Shown: positions 12,598 to 20,675 of the stretch, piece after piece | Layout: the number at the start of each line of letters is the position of its first letter | Position numbering within the stretch: position 1 is the stretch's first letter | Source of the DNA: a virus | IMG/VR virus record: IMGVR_UViG_3300022187_000136 | Location: 1 to 31,156 of that record | Direction: 5' to 3' (one strand) | Length of the DNA stretch: 31,156 bases | Translations under genes and position numbers: made by a program | Notes under the pieces: generated by a model | The model's input: the letters and a program-made list of their open reading frames with translations, nothing else | Database searches by the model: none | What the model was told of the DNA's origin: nothing

Positions 12598-12810
12598 ATG
12601 GGCAGTTTATTTGGCGGCGGCAAAAAGAAAGCACCACCACCACCACCAGTGGCACCACCAGAGCCAACAGGTGTTACTCGCGTTCAACAGTTGGCGGCAT
12701 CAAAACTAAGATCTCGCAAAAGTAGTGGCAAATATTCATTGATAGGTGGCACAACACTTGGCCCAACTAAGGAAATCGTTAATCAAGACCAGAGCAACAC
12801 ACTAGGATAA
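12598..12810 (+). CDS. Small Pro-rich virion protein
   Basis: 70 aa beginning MGSLFGGGKKKAP, followed by a polyproline run, then VTRVQQLAASKLRSRKSSGKY and a tail with GTTLGP. One base separates it from the preceding stop. The Gly/Lys/Pro-rich N terminus and the repeated LG-type ending suggest a structural tail-assembly partner related in style to the preceding gene, possibly a split or duplicated gp7.3-like function. No catalytic motif is present. Confidence 0.65.
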   Translation: MGSLFGGGKKKAPPPPPVAPPEPTGVTRVQQLAASKLRSRKSSGKYSLIGGTTLGPTKEIVNQDQSNTLG

Positions 12811-12815
12811 TCATT

Positions 12816-12947
12816 ATGCCTCTTTATTCCGGCAAATCGAAAAAGAAAATCAGCAGAAACATTAGGACGCTGATGAGTGAAGGCAGACCACAAAAGCAAG
12901 CCATCGCCATTGCAATGTCTAAAGCTGGGATGAGTAAAAAGAAATGA
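12816..12947 (+). CDS. 43-aa basic protein (AIAMSKAG family type)
   Basis: It begins MPLYSGKSKKKISRNI and contains MSEGRPQKQAIAIAMSKAG. The stretch of the type xLMxEGxPQKQAxAIAxSKAG recurs in tiny phage proteins near portal genes (DUF6496-like). The gene starts five bases after the preceding stop, and its end overlaps the next ATG. Function unknown; abundance of Lys and Arg suggests DNA or capsid binding. Confidence 0.65.
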   Translation: MPLYSGKSKKKISRNIRTLMSEGRPQKQAIAIAMSKAGMSKKK

Positions 12948-13096
12948 AACAGGTTTGGGATAAAAAACGACCAAAAGATCTAGGCAAGCCGAAAGAGCTG
13001 TCACCAGCGAAAAAGCGAGCCGCTATGAGAGCCGCCAAGAAAGCTGGTCGTCCATATCCTAATCTTATTGACAATATGAGAGCCGCTAGGTCATGA
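12944..13096 (+). CDS. 50-aa basic protein (GRPYPNLIDN type)
   Basis: It begins MKQVWDKKRPKDLGKP and ends NMRAARS. The central KELSPAKKRAAMRAAKKAG helix and the GRPYPNLIDNMRAA motif are typical of a small phage family seen beside portals. ATGA-type overlaps join it to the genes on both sides (12944 with the previous stop, 13093 with the next start). The extreme positive charge suggests binding of packaged DNA or negatively charged capsid parts. Function unproven. Confidence 0.65.
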   Translation: MKQVWDKKRPKDLGKPKELSPAKKRAAMRAAKKAGRPYPNLIDNMRAARS

Positions 13097-13365
13097 CGCT
13101 AAAAAAGCATCAAAACCCATCCGGCGGTCTAAACGAAGCAGGCCGCAGACACTTTGAGCGCAAGGAAGGCGGCAATCTAAAGGCACCAGTAAAGTCCGGC
13201 ACCAATCCGCGCCGGGTGTCTTTCGCCGCTAGATTTGCTGGCATGAAGGGCGACATGAAAGACAGCAAAGGTAGGCCAACCAGACTTGCCCTAGCGTTAA
13301 GAGCTTGGGGCTTTGGTTCTAAAGAGGCCGCCAGAAACTTTGCACAGAGGCATAGGAAAACATGA
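13093..13365 (+). CDS. DUF6321-like small protein upstream of portal
   Basis: 90 aa. The motif order NPSGGLNEAGRRHFERKEGGNLKAP, then NPRRVSFAARFAGM, then a charged region and an Ala-rich end is that of DUF6321-type proteins (K-N-P-x-GGLN-x-x-GR...). It is rich in Arg, Lys and Gly, with no membrane segment. It is linked by ATGA overlaps to the 50-aa gene before and the portal after, so it is likely made with the connector. Possible DNA-handling or connector-assembly role, by position only. Confidence 0.7.
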   Translation: MTLKKHQNPSGGLNEAGRRHFERKEGGNLKAPVKSGTNPRRVSFAARFAGMKGDMKDSKGRPTRLALALRAWGFGSKEAARNFAQRHRKT

Positions 13366-14933
13366 GCTATTCACCAGAAAGCATTTTGAAACGATACGAA
13401 ATGGCACAACGCCGGAAAGATAACTGGCGTCAGATCTATGAAGATTGCTATGAGTTTGCTTTGCCACAACGCAATCTATATGACGGTTATTATGAAGGTG
13501 GCGGTTCACCGGGTCAGAACAAAATGGCTCGCGTGTTTGACAGTACCGCAATTAACAGCACCCAGCGTTTTGCTAATCGTATTCAGTCTGGCTTGTTTCC
13601 ACCCTACTCTAACTGGTGCCGCTTAGAACCCGGCTCCGATATCCCGGCGGCTCGGCGCTTAGAGGCGCAAGCCGCCTTGGATATCTACGCAGACAAAATG
13701 TTTTCGTTACTGCGTCAAACAAACTTTGATCTGGCGATGGGTGAGTTTCTGTTGGATCTGGCGGTTGGCACTGCCGTGATGCTGGTTCAGCCCGGTGACG
13801 AAGTGACGCCAATTCGCTTTACCGCTGTGCCGCAATATCTTGTGGCATTCGAGGAAGGCGCACACGGCAAGGTTGATAACATCTATCGCCGGATGAGATT
13901 GAAAGCTGAGGCGATTGTCCAGCATTGGCCTGACATCGAGATCCCAGAGCGCCTTCAGCGCATCATTGATGAACACCCAACCAATGAGATCGAATTGCTA
14001 GAAGCCACTATCTATGAAGCTGATGAGGGTGAGTATTGCTATTATGTGATCTGGCCGGAAGGCAAAGAGACAATGCTAGAGCGCAAGATGAAATCTAGCC
14101 CGTGGATTGTGGCGCGATACATGAAGGTGGCAGGCGAGGTATATGGCCGTGGGCCGTTGGTCACTGCTATCCCTGATGTTAAAACGCTAAACAAAACGCT
14201 AGAGCTGTTGCTGAAAAATGCCAGCATTAGCATCGCCGGGGTATATACAGCGGCAGACGATGGTGTGCTGAACCCACAAGCGGTAAGCATTAGACCCGGC
14301 GCAATTATTCCTGTGGCTCGTAATGGCGGCCCACAAGGTGAAAGCCTCAGAGCATTGCCGCGTACTGGTGATTTTAATGTTAGCCAGATCGTCATTAATG
14401 ATCTGCGTATGAATATCAAAAAGATTATGATGGATGACACCCTGCCGCCGGACAATATGTCGGCCCGGTCAGCCACAGAGGTGTCCCATAAGATATCTGA
14501 GCTAGCCCAGAACCTAGGGTCTGCCTTTGGAAGATTAATCAATGAGACAATGATCCCACTGATCTCACGCATCCTATATGTGATGGATGAGCGCGGATTG
14601 ATTGAAATGCCGCTGAAGGTGAATGGCCTAGAGGTAAAGGTGACCCCGGTCAGCCCAATTGCTCAGGCGCAGAATTATGGCGACATTGAGAAGATTATGC
14701 AGTGGGCGCAGATCTCATCCAGCCTTGGGCCGGATGGGCAAATGGCGGTTCGCACATCAGCCATCCCAGATTACATCGCAGACAAGATGGGCATTCCTGC
14801 CGATCTTCGCACTACGCCGCAAGAGCGGCAACAAGCCGCTGAGATGGCGGCGCAAATGGCTCAAGCCGCCGCACAGCAACAGGGAATGTTGCCACCAGAA
14901 GGCGGTGAGATGCCACCAGAGGGAGCTATCTAA
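13362..14933 (+). CDS. Portal / head-tail connector protein
   Basis: 523 aa, the length of T7 gp8-like connectors. Characteristic segments are present: an N-terminal MAQRRKDNWRQIYEDCYEFA helix, then FDSTAINSTQRFANRIQSGLFPP, a VGTAVMLVQPG stretch, a wing region and the clip/stem part with LRMNIKKIMMDDTLPP. The C-terminal tail is Gln/Ala/Met-rich and ends with PPEGGEMPPEGAI, a repeated PPEG motif. It forms the dodecameric ring for DNA passage, scaffold docking and tail attachment. The start is set by ATGA overlap with the preceding gene, and the stop abuts the next ATG. Confidence 0.95.
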   Translation: MSYSPESILKRYEMAQRRKDNWRQIYEDCYEFALPQRNLYDGYYEGGGSPGQNKMARVFDSTAINSTQRFANRIQSGLFPPYSNWCRLEPGSDIPAARRLEAQAALDIYADKMFSLLRQTNFDLAMGEFLLDLAVGTAVMLVQPGDEVTPIRFTAVPQYLVAFEEGAHGKVDNIYRRMRLKAEAIVQHWPDIEIPERLQRIIDEHPTNEIELLEATIYEADEGEYCYYVIWPEGKETMLERKMKSSPWIVARYMKVAGEVYGRGPLVTAIPDVKTLNKTLELLLKNASISIAGVYTAADDGVLNPQAVSIRPGAIIPVARNGGPQGESLRALPRTGDFNVSQIVINDLRMNIKKIMMDDTLPPDNMSARSATEVSHKISELAQNLGSAFGRLINETMIPLISRILYVMDERGLIEMPLKVNGLEVKVTPVSPIAQAQNYGDIEKIMQWAQISSSLGPDGQMAVRTSAIPDYIADKMGIPADLRTTPQERQQAAEMAAQMAQAAAQQQGMLPPEGGEMPPEGAI

Positions 14934-15203
14934 ATGGACGTTGAAGGTTGGGAAGCACTCAGGACGGTTGAGCCTGAGTTGCGTAAGAACGTGGAAGATA
15001 TGAAGGATGATGTTGATCGTTTGTATCTTCGCGTGTTTGGGTCAGAGGATGGCCAAGAATTATTGGAACATTTGAGATCGCAAACGATTGAGCAACCCAC
15101 TTGGTACCCCGGCGAGGACGCCTCGCACGGTTGGGCTAGAGAGGGTCAAAACAGTATTGTTCGAGAGATCGAACGCAGAATGAAAAGGGCAAGACACTTA
15201 TGA
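14934..15203 (+). CDS. Bbp19-like phage protein
   Basis: 89 aa starting directly after the portal stop. It contains VFGSEDGQELLEHLRSQT and EGQNSIVREIERRMK, the paired motifs of Bbp19-like proteins named from the Bordetella phage structural set (x-S-x-DG-x-x-LL-x-x-L, then x-EGQ-x-x-V). It is small, acidic to neutral and mostly helical. Such proteins sit between portal and scaffold genes in many podoviruses, and their role is not established. It overlaps the scaffold start by four bases. Confidence 0.7.
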   Translation: MDVEGWEALRTVEPELRKNVEDMKDDVDRLYLRVFGSEDGQELLEHLRSQTIEQPTWYPGEDASHGWAREGQNSIVREIERRMKRARHL

Positions 15204-15967
15204 GTGATGAAACCGAAGGCTTGATGGCCTCCGCTACTCTGGAAACAGAAGGCGAAGATAACCAGCAGGCAGAGGCAGGCATTTCCCATATTCAGCCAGA
15301 TGCAGAAGCACAAGCGGCTGAACAAACCACCGAAGCCGAGCGGCCAGAATGGTTGCCGGAAAAATTCAAGACAGGCGAAGATCTCGCCAAAGGCTACGCT
15401 GAATTACAAAAGAAATTTAGCCAAGGCAAACACAAGGCACCAGAAGAGTATGACGTTAGCGCATTTGCTGATGCCAACATCCCAGAAGATGATGAGCTGT
15501 TCAACACCTATAAGGATTGGGCAAAAGAGAATGGCATTAGTCAGTCGGCGTTTGAAGAGCTGGCCAGCAAGTTTGTTGATATGGCTGGGGCTGAAGCGGA
15601 TATGGCTGAGGTTTCTTATCAGGAAGAATATAAAAAACTGGGCAACAACGCTGACGCTATCATCAAGTCTATGACTGAGTGGGGTCAGTCCCTAGTACGC
15701 AAGGGCGTCTGGGGTCAGGATGACTTTGAAGAGTTTAAGATTATGGGCGGCACCGCTCAGGGCATTCGCGCTCTTCAGAAGATCAGAAGCTACTACGGCG
15801 ACCGCTCTATTCCGATTGATGTGGCACAGCCGGAAGGTGCGCCATCGAAGGATGAGCTAACCGCAATGGTGGCGAAACCTGAGTACCTCAATGATCCGAT
15901 CTACCGGGCAAAGGTGGAGAAGATGTTTGAACAGGTTTACGGCACTCAGGACTATCAAGCTATGTAA
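15200..15967 (+). CDS. Capsid scaffolding protein
   Basis: 255 aa, very acidic N-terminal 60 residues (ETEGEDNQQAEAG and similar), then a conserved-looking RPEWLPEKFKTGEDLAKGYAEL (the usual entry motif of T7-like scaffolds), a helical middle, and a C-terminal helix-rich region after about 205 likely to contact the shell. The order portal - small gene - scaffold - capsid is standard. It guides prohead assembly and is then lost. A strong terminator follows five bases after the stop, separating it from the capsid gene. Confidence 0.9.
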   Translation: MSDETEGLMASATLETEGEDNQQAEAGISHIQPDAEAQAAEQTTEAERPEWLPEKFKTGEDLAKGYAELQKKFSQGKHKAPEEYDVSAFADANIPEDDELFNTYKDWAKENGISQSAFEELASKFVDMAGAEADMAEVSYQEEYKKLGNNADAIIKSMTEWGQSLVRKGVWGQDDFEEFKIMGGTAQGIRALQKIRSYYGDRSIPIDVAQPEGAPSKDELTAMVAKPEYLNDPIYRAKVEKMFEQVYGTQDYQAM

Positions 15968-15971
15968 ATTA

Positions 15972-15999
15972 ACTGGGGTGTTTACACGCCCCAGTTTTT
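15972..15999 (+). terminator. Rho-independent terminator after scaffold gene
   Basis: A ten-base-pair stem (15972-15995, with one G-U pair) with loop TTAC is followed by five T at 15995-15999. This is the cleanest intrinsic terminator in the window and lies just before the capsid gene. Confidence 0.85.
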
Positions 16000-16140
16000 C
16001 CATTATATTTTGACTTGACAGACAATCGAGCTTCGACCTGTCGCACACGTTTGGGGGCGTAGCGTTTATGCCCAAGTGACAGCCCGGCATCGGATACCTG
16101 ACGCGATCTTGTATTAAACTTTTTATGAAAGGATAGAGAA
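16000..16140 (+). promoter_or_regulatory. Capsid gene leader
   Basis: No gene is seen in these 141 bases. They must carry the capsid promoter or leader because a terminator precedes them. A consensus TTGACA (16015-16020) lacks a good -10 at normal spacing. A TATTAA-like box lies near 16112-16117. GGGCGTA (16055-16061) can pair with TATGCCC (16067-16073). AAAGGA precedes the ATG. Confidence 0.4.
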
Positions 16141-16974
16141 ATGGCAGTAGGCATTTCCAATGCTTTCGTTCAAATGTTCGATGCGGAAGTCAAGCAGGCG
16201 TACCAAGCAAATCGCGCCCTTGCTGGACTTGTTCGTGAGCGTTCAAATGTCGAAGGCAATCAGGTAAAATTCCCGAAGATCGGGAAAGGCACCGCAACTG
16301 TCCGCGTACCGCAGACAGACGTCACCCCTCTGAACGTAACCTATTCACAGGTTACAGCTACGATGTCCGACTACATCGCCGCTGAATATTCAGATATCTT
16401 CAACCAAGCCAAGGTCAATTTTGACGAGAGGCGGGAATTAGTCACCGTTGTGGGTAGTGCGATATCCCGGCGTATGGATCAGATCGTCATTGACGCACTG
16501 AACGCGGCTTCCTCACCATCAACCGTTGGCACCGACATTGGCGGCGTTGGTTCAAATATGAACCTTGCCAAGCTGTTGGCCGCTAAGAAAGCACTGGACA
16601 CCAAAAACGTACCTTCCGAAGGCCGCGTTATGTTGATCCACGCCAATGGCCTGTCTTCACTGCTTGACGAAACTGAGCTGACCAGCTCTGATTTCGCCAG
16701 CGTTAAGGCACTGGTGCAGGGCGAAATCGACACTTTCCTCGGTTTCCGCTTTGTTACTCTTGGTGATCGTGACGAAGGTGGCTTGCCACTTCCATCCACA
16801 CGCACTTGCTTCGCATTCCACCGCGATGCAGTAGGGATGGGCATTGGCATGAACCAGCGTTCAGAAATCAACTATGTAGCTGAAAAGACATCCTTCCTCG
16901 TGTCTTCAATGTTCTCTGCTGGTGCAGTGGCCATTGACGATGAAGGTATTGTCAAGATCAGCGCAACAGAATAG
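16141..16974 (+). CDS. Major capsid protein (short HK97 fold)
   Basis: 277 aa, with AAAGGA before the ATG. It has the N-terminal AVGISNAFVQMFDAEVKQAY helix and ERSNVEGNQVKFPKIG strand of short T7-like/P22-type major capsid proteins, a spine helix region (ERRELVTVVGSAISRRMDQI) and an A-domain with FLGFRFVTLGDRDEGG. The C-terminal strand is VAIDDEGIVKISAT. The position after scaffold is diagnostic. The protein lacks a long N-terminal delta domain, consistent with use of a separate scaffold. Isolated by terminators before and after (with the next gene), as expected for a high-expression unit. Confidence 0.93.
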   Translation: MAVGISNAFVQMFDAEVKQAYQANRALAGLVRERSNVEGNQVKFPKIGKGTATVRVPQTDVTPLNVTYSQVTATMSDYIAAEYSDIFNQAKVNFDERRELVTVVGSAISRRMDQIVIDALNAASSPSTVGTDIGGVGSNMNLAKLLAAKKALDTKNVPSEGRVMLIHANGLSSLLDETELTSSDFASVKALVQGEIDTFLGFRFVTLGDRDEGGLPLPSTRTCFAFHRDAVGMGIGMNQRSEINYVAEKTSFLVSSMFSAGAVAIDDEGIVKISATE

Positions 16975-16988
16975 AGAGGAGCTAACTG

Positions 16989-17273
16989 ATGGCATACGCA
17001 CAAGCTGGCTTCGGCCCATTAGGTGGACAATCTTTAGCTGGTAACGCCCCGGCCCTATATGTGTACACGACTGCTGATGCACATACAGACGTTGACGCTT
17101 CTGGCTACTTTAATGATCTTGCCGACACACTAAAAGTCGGTGACATGATTATTGTTCACGGTTCAACTGGCGGCACTCGCACAGTAACTATGCACATTGT
17201 AGTATCAAACGCATCAGGCGTTGTTGATTGCTCAAATGGCACGGTTATCGGTGTGGTAACTGACAGCGACTAA
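16989..17273 (+). CDS. Probable capsid decoration protein
   Basis: 94 aa, with a strong AGAGGAG site. It begins MAYAQAGFGPLGGQSLAGNAP and has a compact beta-rich core (ALYVYTTADAHTDVDASGYF, then LKVGDMIIVHGSTGG) ending TDSD. Small proteins of this pattern follow capsid genes in many phages, and several are thought to be outer-surface or head-tail structural parts. The shared capsid transcript and lack of other motifs support a decoration role, but a tail or connector role is not excluded. A UUCG-loop hairpin follows the stop. Confidence 0.6.
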   Translation: MAYAQAGFGPLGGQSLAGNAPALYVYTTADAHTDVDASGYFNDLADTLKVGDMIIVHGSTGGTRTVTMHIVVSNASGVVDCSNGTVIGVVTDSD

Positions 17274-17281
17274 TATTGGTC

Positions 17282-17307
17282 GGGGCGGCTTCGGTCGCCC
17301 CTTCCTT
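17282..17307 (+). terminator. UUCG-tetraloop terminator after capsid unit
   Basis: GGGGCGGC (17282-17289), loop TTCG and GTCGCCCC (17294-17301) form an eight-pair stem with one G-U pair, closed by C(UUCG)G, an exceptionally stable tetraloop. It is followed by TTCCTT, a weak U-tract, so termination may be partial, lowering tail-gene transcription relative to capsid. Confidence 0.7.
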
Positions 17308-17322
17308 CACTAGGAGTAGACT

Positions 17323-17937
17323 ATGGCCTCTGGCGACACAAAACTATCAATCTGCTCCGATGCGCTAATTATGCTTGGCGCATCACCTCTTTCAAGTTTT
17401 TCTGATGGCACAGATGAGGCTCAGGTTGCAGACCGTCTTTATGACGATGTGCGCGACACTCTTCTGATGCAGTACCCATATAGCTGGACATTAAAGAAGG
17501 TACAGCTTGCCCAGTTGCTAGACACCCCGATCAACGAATGGAAATATAAGTATCAGTTGCCGGGTGATCGTCTTGGCTTGCCAAAGGCAGTCTTTCCCAC
17601 CAGCGCAATCTCTGAGCGCTCGGTGCGTGATTATGAGATCTATGCTGGTGGTTTATACACGAACTTAGAGACTGTCTATATTGATTATCAATATCGGCCA
17701 GAGCCTACCGATTTCCCACCGTATTTTGTGCGGTTATTGAAAACAGCATTGGCGGCAGAGTTTGCCGAGCCAATTACTGATCAGCTCACCAAAGCTGACT
17801 ACTATCACCAGAAAGCCTATGGCGCCCCATCTGATAATATGCGTGGCGGTTTGGTTCGCGTTGCTATTAATATTGATGGCATCGACAAACCAGCCCAAAG
17901 CATACAGGAATTTCCGATATCTGACATAAGGTTCTAA
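17323..17937 (+). CDS. Tail tubular protein A (adaptor, T7 gp11-like)
   Basis: 204 aa, with AGGAG before the ATG. The N-terminal SICSDALIMLGASPLSSF and VADRLYDDVRDTLLMQYPYSWTLK segments are the hallmark of the gp11/gp4-type adaptor that joins portal and nozzle. A beta region with YIDYQYRPEPTDFPPYF follows, as in the family. Length is normal. The next gene (nozzle) starts two bases after its stop region, the standard TTPA-TTPB order. Confidence 0.95.
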   Translation: MASGDTKLSICSDALIMLGASPLSSFSDGTDEAQVADRLYDDVRDTLLMQYPYSWTLKKVQLAQLLDTPINEWKYKYQLPGDRLGLPKAVFPTSAISERSVRDYEIYAGGLYTNLETVYIDYQYRPEPTDFPPYFVRLLKTALAAEFAEPITDQLTKADYYHQKAYGAPSDNMRGGLVRVAINIDGIDKPAQSIQEFPISDIRF

Positions 17938-17938
17938 T

Positions 17939-20146
17939 ATGAGCCGCATCATCCAGATCCAAAATGATTTTACCGCAGGCGAGCTAGATCCGAGGCTTCG
18001 CGCTCGTACTGACATCACGCAGTATGGATCTGGCTTAACGACAGCTCGCAACGTCAGCATCCAGCCGCAAGGCGGTGCCAAGCGCCGGGATGGCACTAAG
18101 TTTATTGCCGAGCTGGATAGTGGGGCTGGCACTGCTGTCAGAATGGTATCATTTGAGTTTAGTGTGACAGACAGCTATATGCTGGTGTTCACACCCGGCA
18201 AGATGTATGTGTTTAAGGATGGTGCGCTCATCACTAACATCAATGGGTCAGGCAATGATTATTTGACTGTGGCCGCATTGACCAGCGCCATCTTGCCGGA
18301 AATGAATTGGGTGCAGTCTGCCGACACCGTAATCGTTGTTCACGAAAGTCTGGCGCCGCTCAAGATTGTGCGTGGCGCAACTGACGCATCGTGGACAGCC
18401 AGCACAATCACATTTACCCACATCCCTAAGTATGCGTATAACCTAGACACGCATGAGCCGCAATATACTATCACGCCGTCAGCGACCAGCGGCAACATCA
18501 CTATCACCGCATCCAGCGTGACTAGCGACAACGGCACAGCTCAGGGCGGCACCAGCAACACGATTACGCTAAAGGCGGCATCAAGCTATGGGTCTGACGA
18601 TCAACCCAATGGTATGTTTATTGAAATCACGGCTGGCACTGGCGTTGGCCAAGTCAGGCACGTTGAGGATTATGTAGCGTCCACTAAGGTGCTGACTGTG
18701 TTCCCAGCTTGGGACACAGCGCCGGACGGCACTAGCCAGTATTCGGTCAAGGCATTTGGCACGGCAATGGTGGATGAGTATTTCAATGTTTTGTCAGGCT
18801 TCGGCCGCGCTAGGGTGACAGAATACGTTAGCGACACTGAGGTCAAGGCGTATGTCGAAATTCCATTTTTTGACACCAGCGCCATAACGGCTGGAAAGTT
18901 TGAGACAGAACACGGTTACGAAGATGTATGGTCAGCCACAAGGGGCTATCCAAGATCGGTGACTTTCCACGAAGGCCGACTATACTTTGGCGGCACTAGC
19001 AGTAGGCCATCAACATTATTCGGTAGCCGGGTGTCGGATTTCTTTAACTTTAATCCGGGCGAAGCTCTGGACGATGATGGCGTTGAAGCCACATTAGATA
19101 CTGGCACATTTAACGCCATTGTCGATATTTTCTCTGGCCGCCATCTGCAAGTCTTTACGACAGGCGGTGAGTTTTATGTGCCTCAAACTCTGGATGAACC
19201 GATTACGCCTAGCAATCTCATCGTTAAACAACAGACTGGCTTTGGTATCAAGCCGGGCATTAGGTTGCAGAACGTGGATGGCGCCACCATCTTTGTCCAA
19301 CGTCAGGGCAAGGCGTTGCAAGAGTTTCTGTTTACCGACACGCAGAACGCCTACACATCAGCTAAGATCTCGTTGCTGTCGTCACACCTGTTGAAATCGC
19401 CAGAAGAAATGGCGGTGCGTAAATCTACTGGTACTGATGAGGGTGACCGCCTCTTGGTAGTAAATGGTGACGATGGGTCGATTGCGTGTTATACACTATT
19501 GAGATCACAGAATGTCATCGCGCCTAGCGAATGGACAACCGATGGAGAGTTTATAAATGTCGGGGTTGATATTGATGATATCTATGTGGTGGTCAAACGC
19601 ACGGTCAATGGTAGCACGGTTTATTATGTCGAACTATTTGATAGCACAGTATTGCTTGACTGCGCCAAAACAGGTGGCGCGGCGGCGTCTGTCACAATGG
19701 ATCACCTCGAAGCTGAAACAGTTAAGATCATTCGTGATGGGATTGTGGAGCCGGATCAAACTGTGCCTGCAACGCCGTTTACGATCACGTTTGCTACGGC
19801 GGCGTCTGAGAGCTATCAGGTCGGTCTTAACTTCACGCCAGAGGTAAAGACACTGCCAGTAGAGCCAAGGCTACCCAGCGGCTCTCTGAAGGGCTTTAAG
19901 AAGAGAATATTTGAGGTGAATGCGGAATTGTTTGAGACACAGGCATTAACGATCAACGGCAAAGAGGTACCATTCCGGCGGTTTGGTTCTGAGGTTCTTG
20001 ACGATGATGTGGCTGAGTTTACAGGAATAAAGACACTTCACGGCATTTTAGGTTATAATTATGATGGTCAGATTACGATTGGCCAAACCGTACCGCTCAA
20101 GATGACACTCTTGGGCATAGATTATAAAGTGAGCGCAGGACAGTAA
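17939..20146 (+). CDS. Tail tubular protein B (nozzle, T7 gp12-like)
   Basis: 735 aa. It begins with SRIIQIQNDFTAGELDP, the conserved N terminus of the podovirus nozzle, followed by LTTARNVSIQPQGGAKRRDG and a beta-propeller-type body (EFSVTDSYMLVFTPGKMYVF, then RGYPRSVTFHEGRLYFGGT). It forms the distal tail tube to which fibres attach. It is a little shorter than T7 gp12. No lytic or depolymerase motif is visible. Start supported by coupling to the TTPA stop. Confidence 0.95.
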   Translation: MSRIIQIQNDFTAGELDPRLRARTDITQYGSGLTTARNVSIQPQGGAKRRDGTKFIAELDSGAGTAVRMVSFEFSVTDSYMLVFTPGKMYVFKDGALITNINGSGNDYLTVAALTSAILPEMNWVQSADTVIVVHESLAPLKIVRGATDASWTASTITFTHIPKYAYNLDTHEPQYTITPSATSGNITITASSVTSDNGTAQGGTSNTITLKAASSYGSDDQPNGMFIEITAGTGVGQVRHVEDYVASTKVLTVFPAWDTAPDGTSQYSVKAFGTAMVDEYFNVLSGFGRARVTEYVSDTEVKAYVEIPFFDTSAITAGKFETEHGYEDVWSATRGYPRSVTFHEGRLYFGGTSSRPSTLFGSRVSDFFNFNPGEALDDDGVEATLDTGTFNAIVDIFSGRHLQVFTTGGEFYVPQTLDEPITPSNLIVKQQTGFGIKPGIRLQNVDGATIFVQRQGKALQEFLFTDTQNAYTSAKISLLSSHLLKSPEEMAVRKSTGTDEGDRLLVVNGDDGSIACYTLLRSQNVIAPSEWTTDGEFINVGVDIDDIYVVVKRTVNGSTVYYVELFDSTVLLDCAKTGGAAASVTMDHLEAETVKIIRDGIVEPDQTVPATPFTITFATAASESYQVGLNFTPEVKTLPVEPRLPSGSLKGFKKRIFEVNAELFETQALTINGKEVPFRRFGSEVLDDDVAEFTGIKTLHGILGYNYDGQITIGQTVPLKMTLLGIDYKVSAGQ

Positions 20147-20147
20147 A

Positions 20148-20675
20148 ATGGGTGCAACGGCTGGATTACAATTAGCGGTATCTGCCGCAAGCGCTGTATC
20201 GCAGATGCAAGCCGCTCGCTCGCAAGCCAGAGGGCTTGCGGCGCAAGCGACTATGGCTCGGATACAAGCAAAACAGGAAAGCCTTAAATACAAAGCACAA
20301 GGCGTTCAAGTTATGGATAACATTCTCAGGACGCAGGCGGCTATTGTGGCGAGGGCTGGATCTGGCGGTATTGACCCATTCTCAGGTAGCGCATTAAGAT
20401 TAGCAAAGTATGCGGCGGCTAAAGGCGTTCAAGAGCTTTATACCGTACAGGACAATGAGATAATCACAATGCGTGGTGGTGAGATGCAGGCGGCTCAATA
20501 TATGCAACAAGCTAAGTCAACTATGAAAGCTGGGATGATTGGGGCGTTTACATCATTTGGAACGACAGCTTATAATGTTGGGTTGATTGGTGGGCCAACA
20601 GCTCTTGAACCAGTTATGGGATATGGCGCTGGGCAAGTTGATCCAAGATTATTTAAAGCGGCAGGACTAGGATAA
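20148..20675 (+). CDS. Internal virion / DNA ejection protein, T7 gp14-like
   Basis: 175 aa. The N-terminal 50 residues are Ala/Gln-rich amphipathic helix (LQLAVSAASAVSQMQAARSQ), followed by KYKAQGVQVMDNILRTQAAIVARAGSGGIDPFSG, the typical gp14-like signature, then a hydrophobic C-terminal region (MIGAFTSFGTTAYNVGLIGG). In T7, gp14 forms the outer-membrane channel for DNA ejection. Start follows the nozzle stop by one base; stop overlaps the next ATG. Confidence 0.85.
   Translation: MGATAGLQLAVSAASAVSQMQAARSQARGLAAQATMARIQAKQESLKYKAQGVQVMDNILRTQAAIVARAGSGGIDPFSGSALRLAKYAAAKGVQELYTVQDNEIITMRGGEMQAAQYMQQAKSTMKAGMIGAFTSFGTTAYNVGLIGGPTALEPVMGYGAGQVDPRLFKAAGLG

Noticed and set aside
16015-16043. 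TTGACA as the capsid promoter -35
   Set aside because: The matching -10 position reads CTGTCG, far from TATAAT, so it is not called as a promoter.
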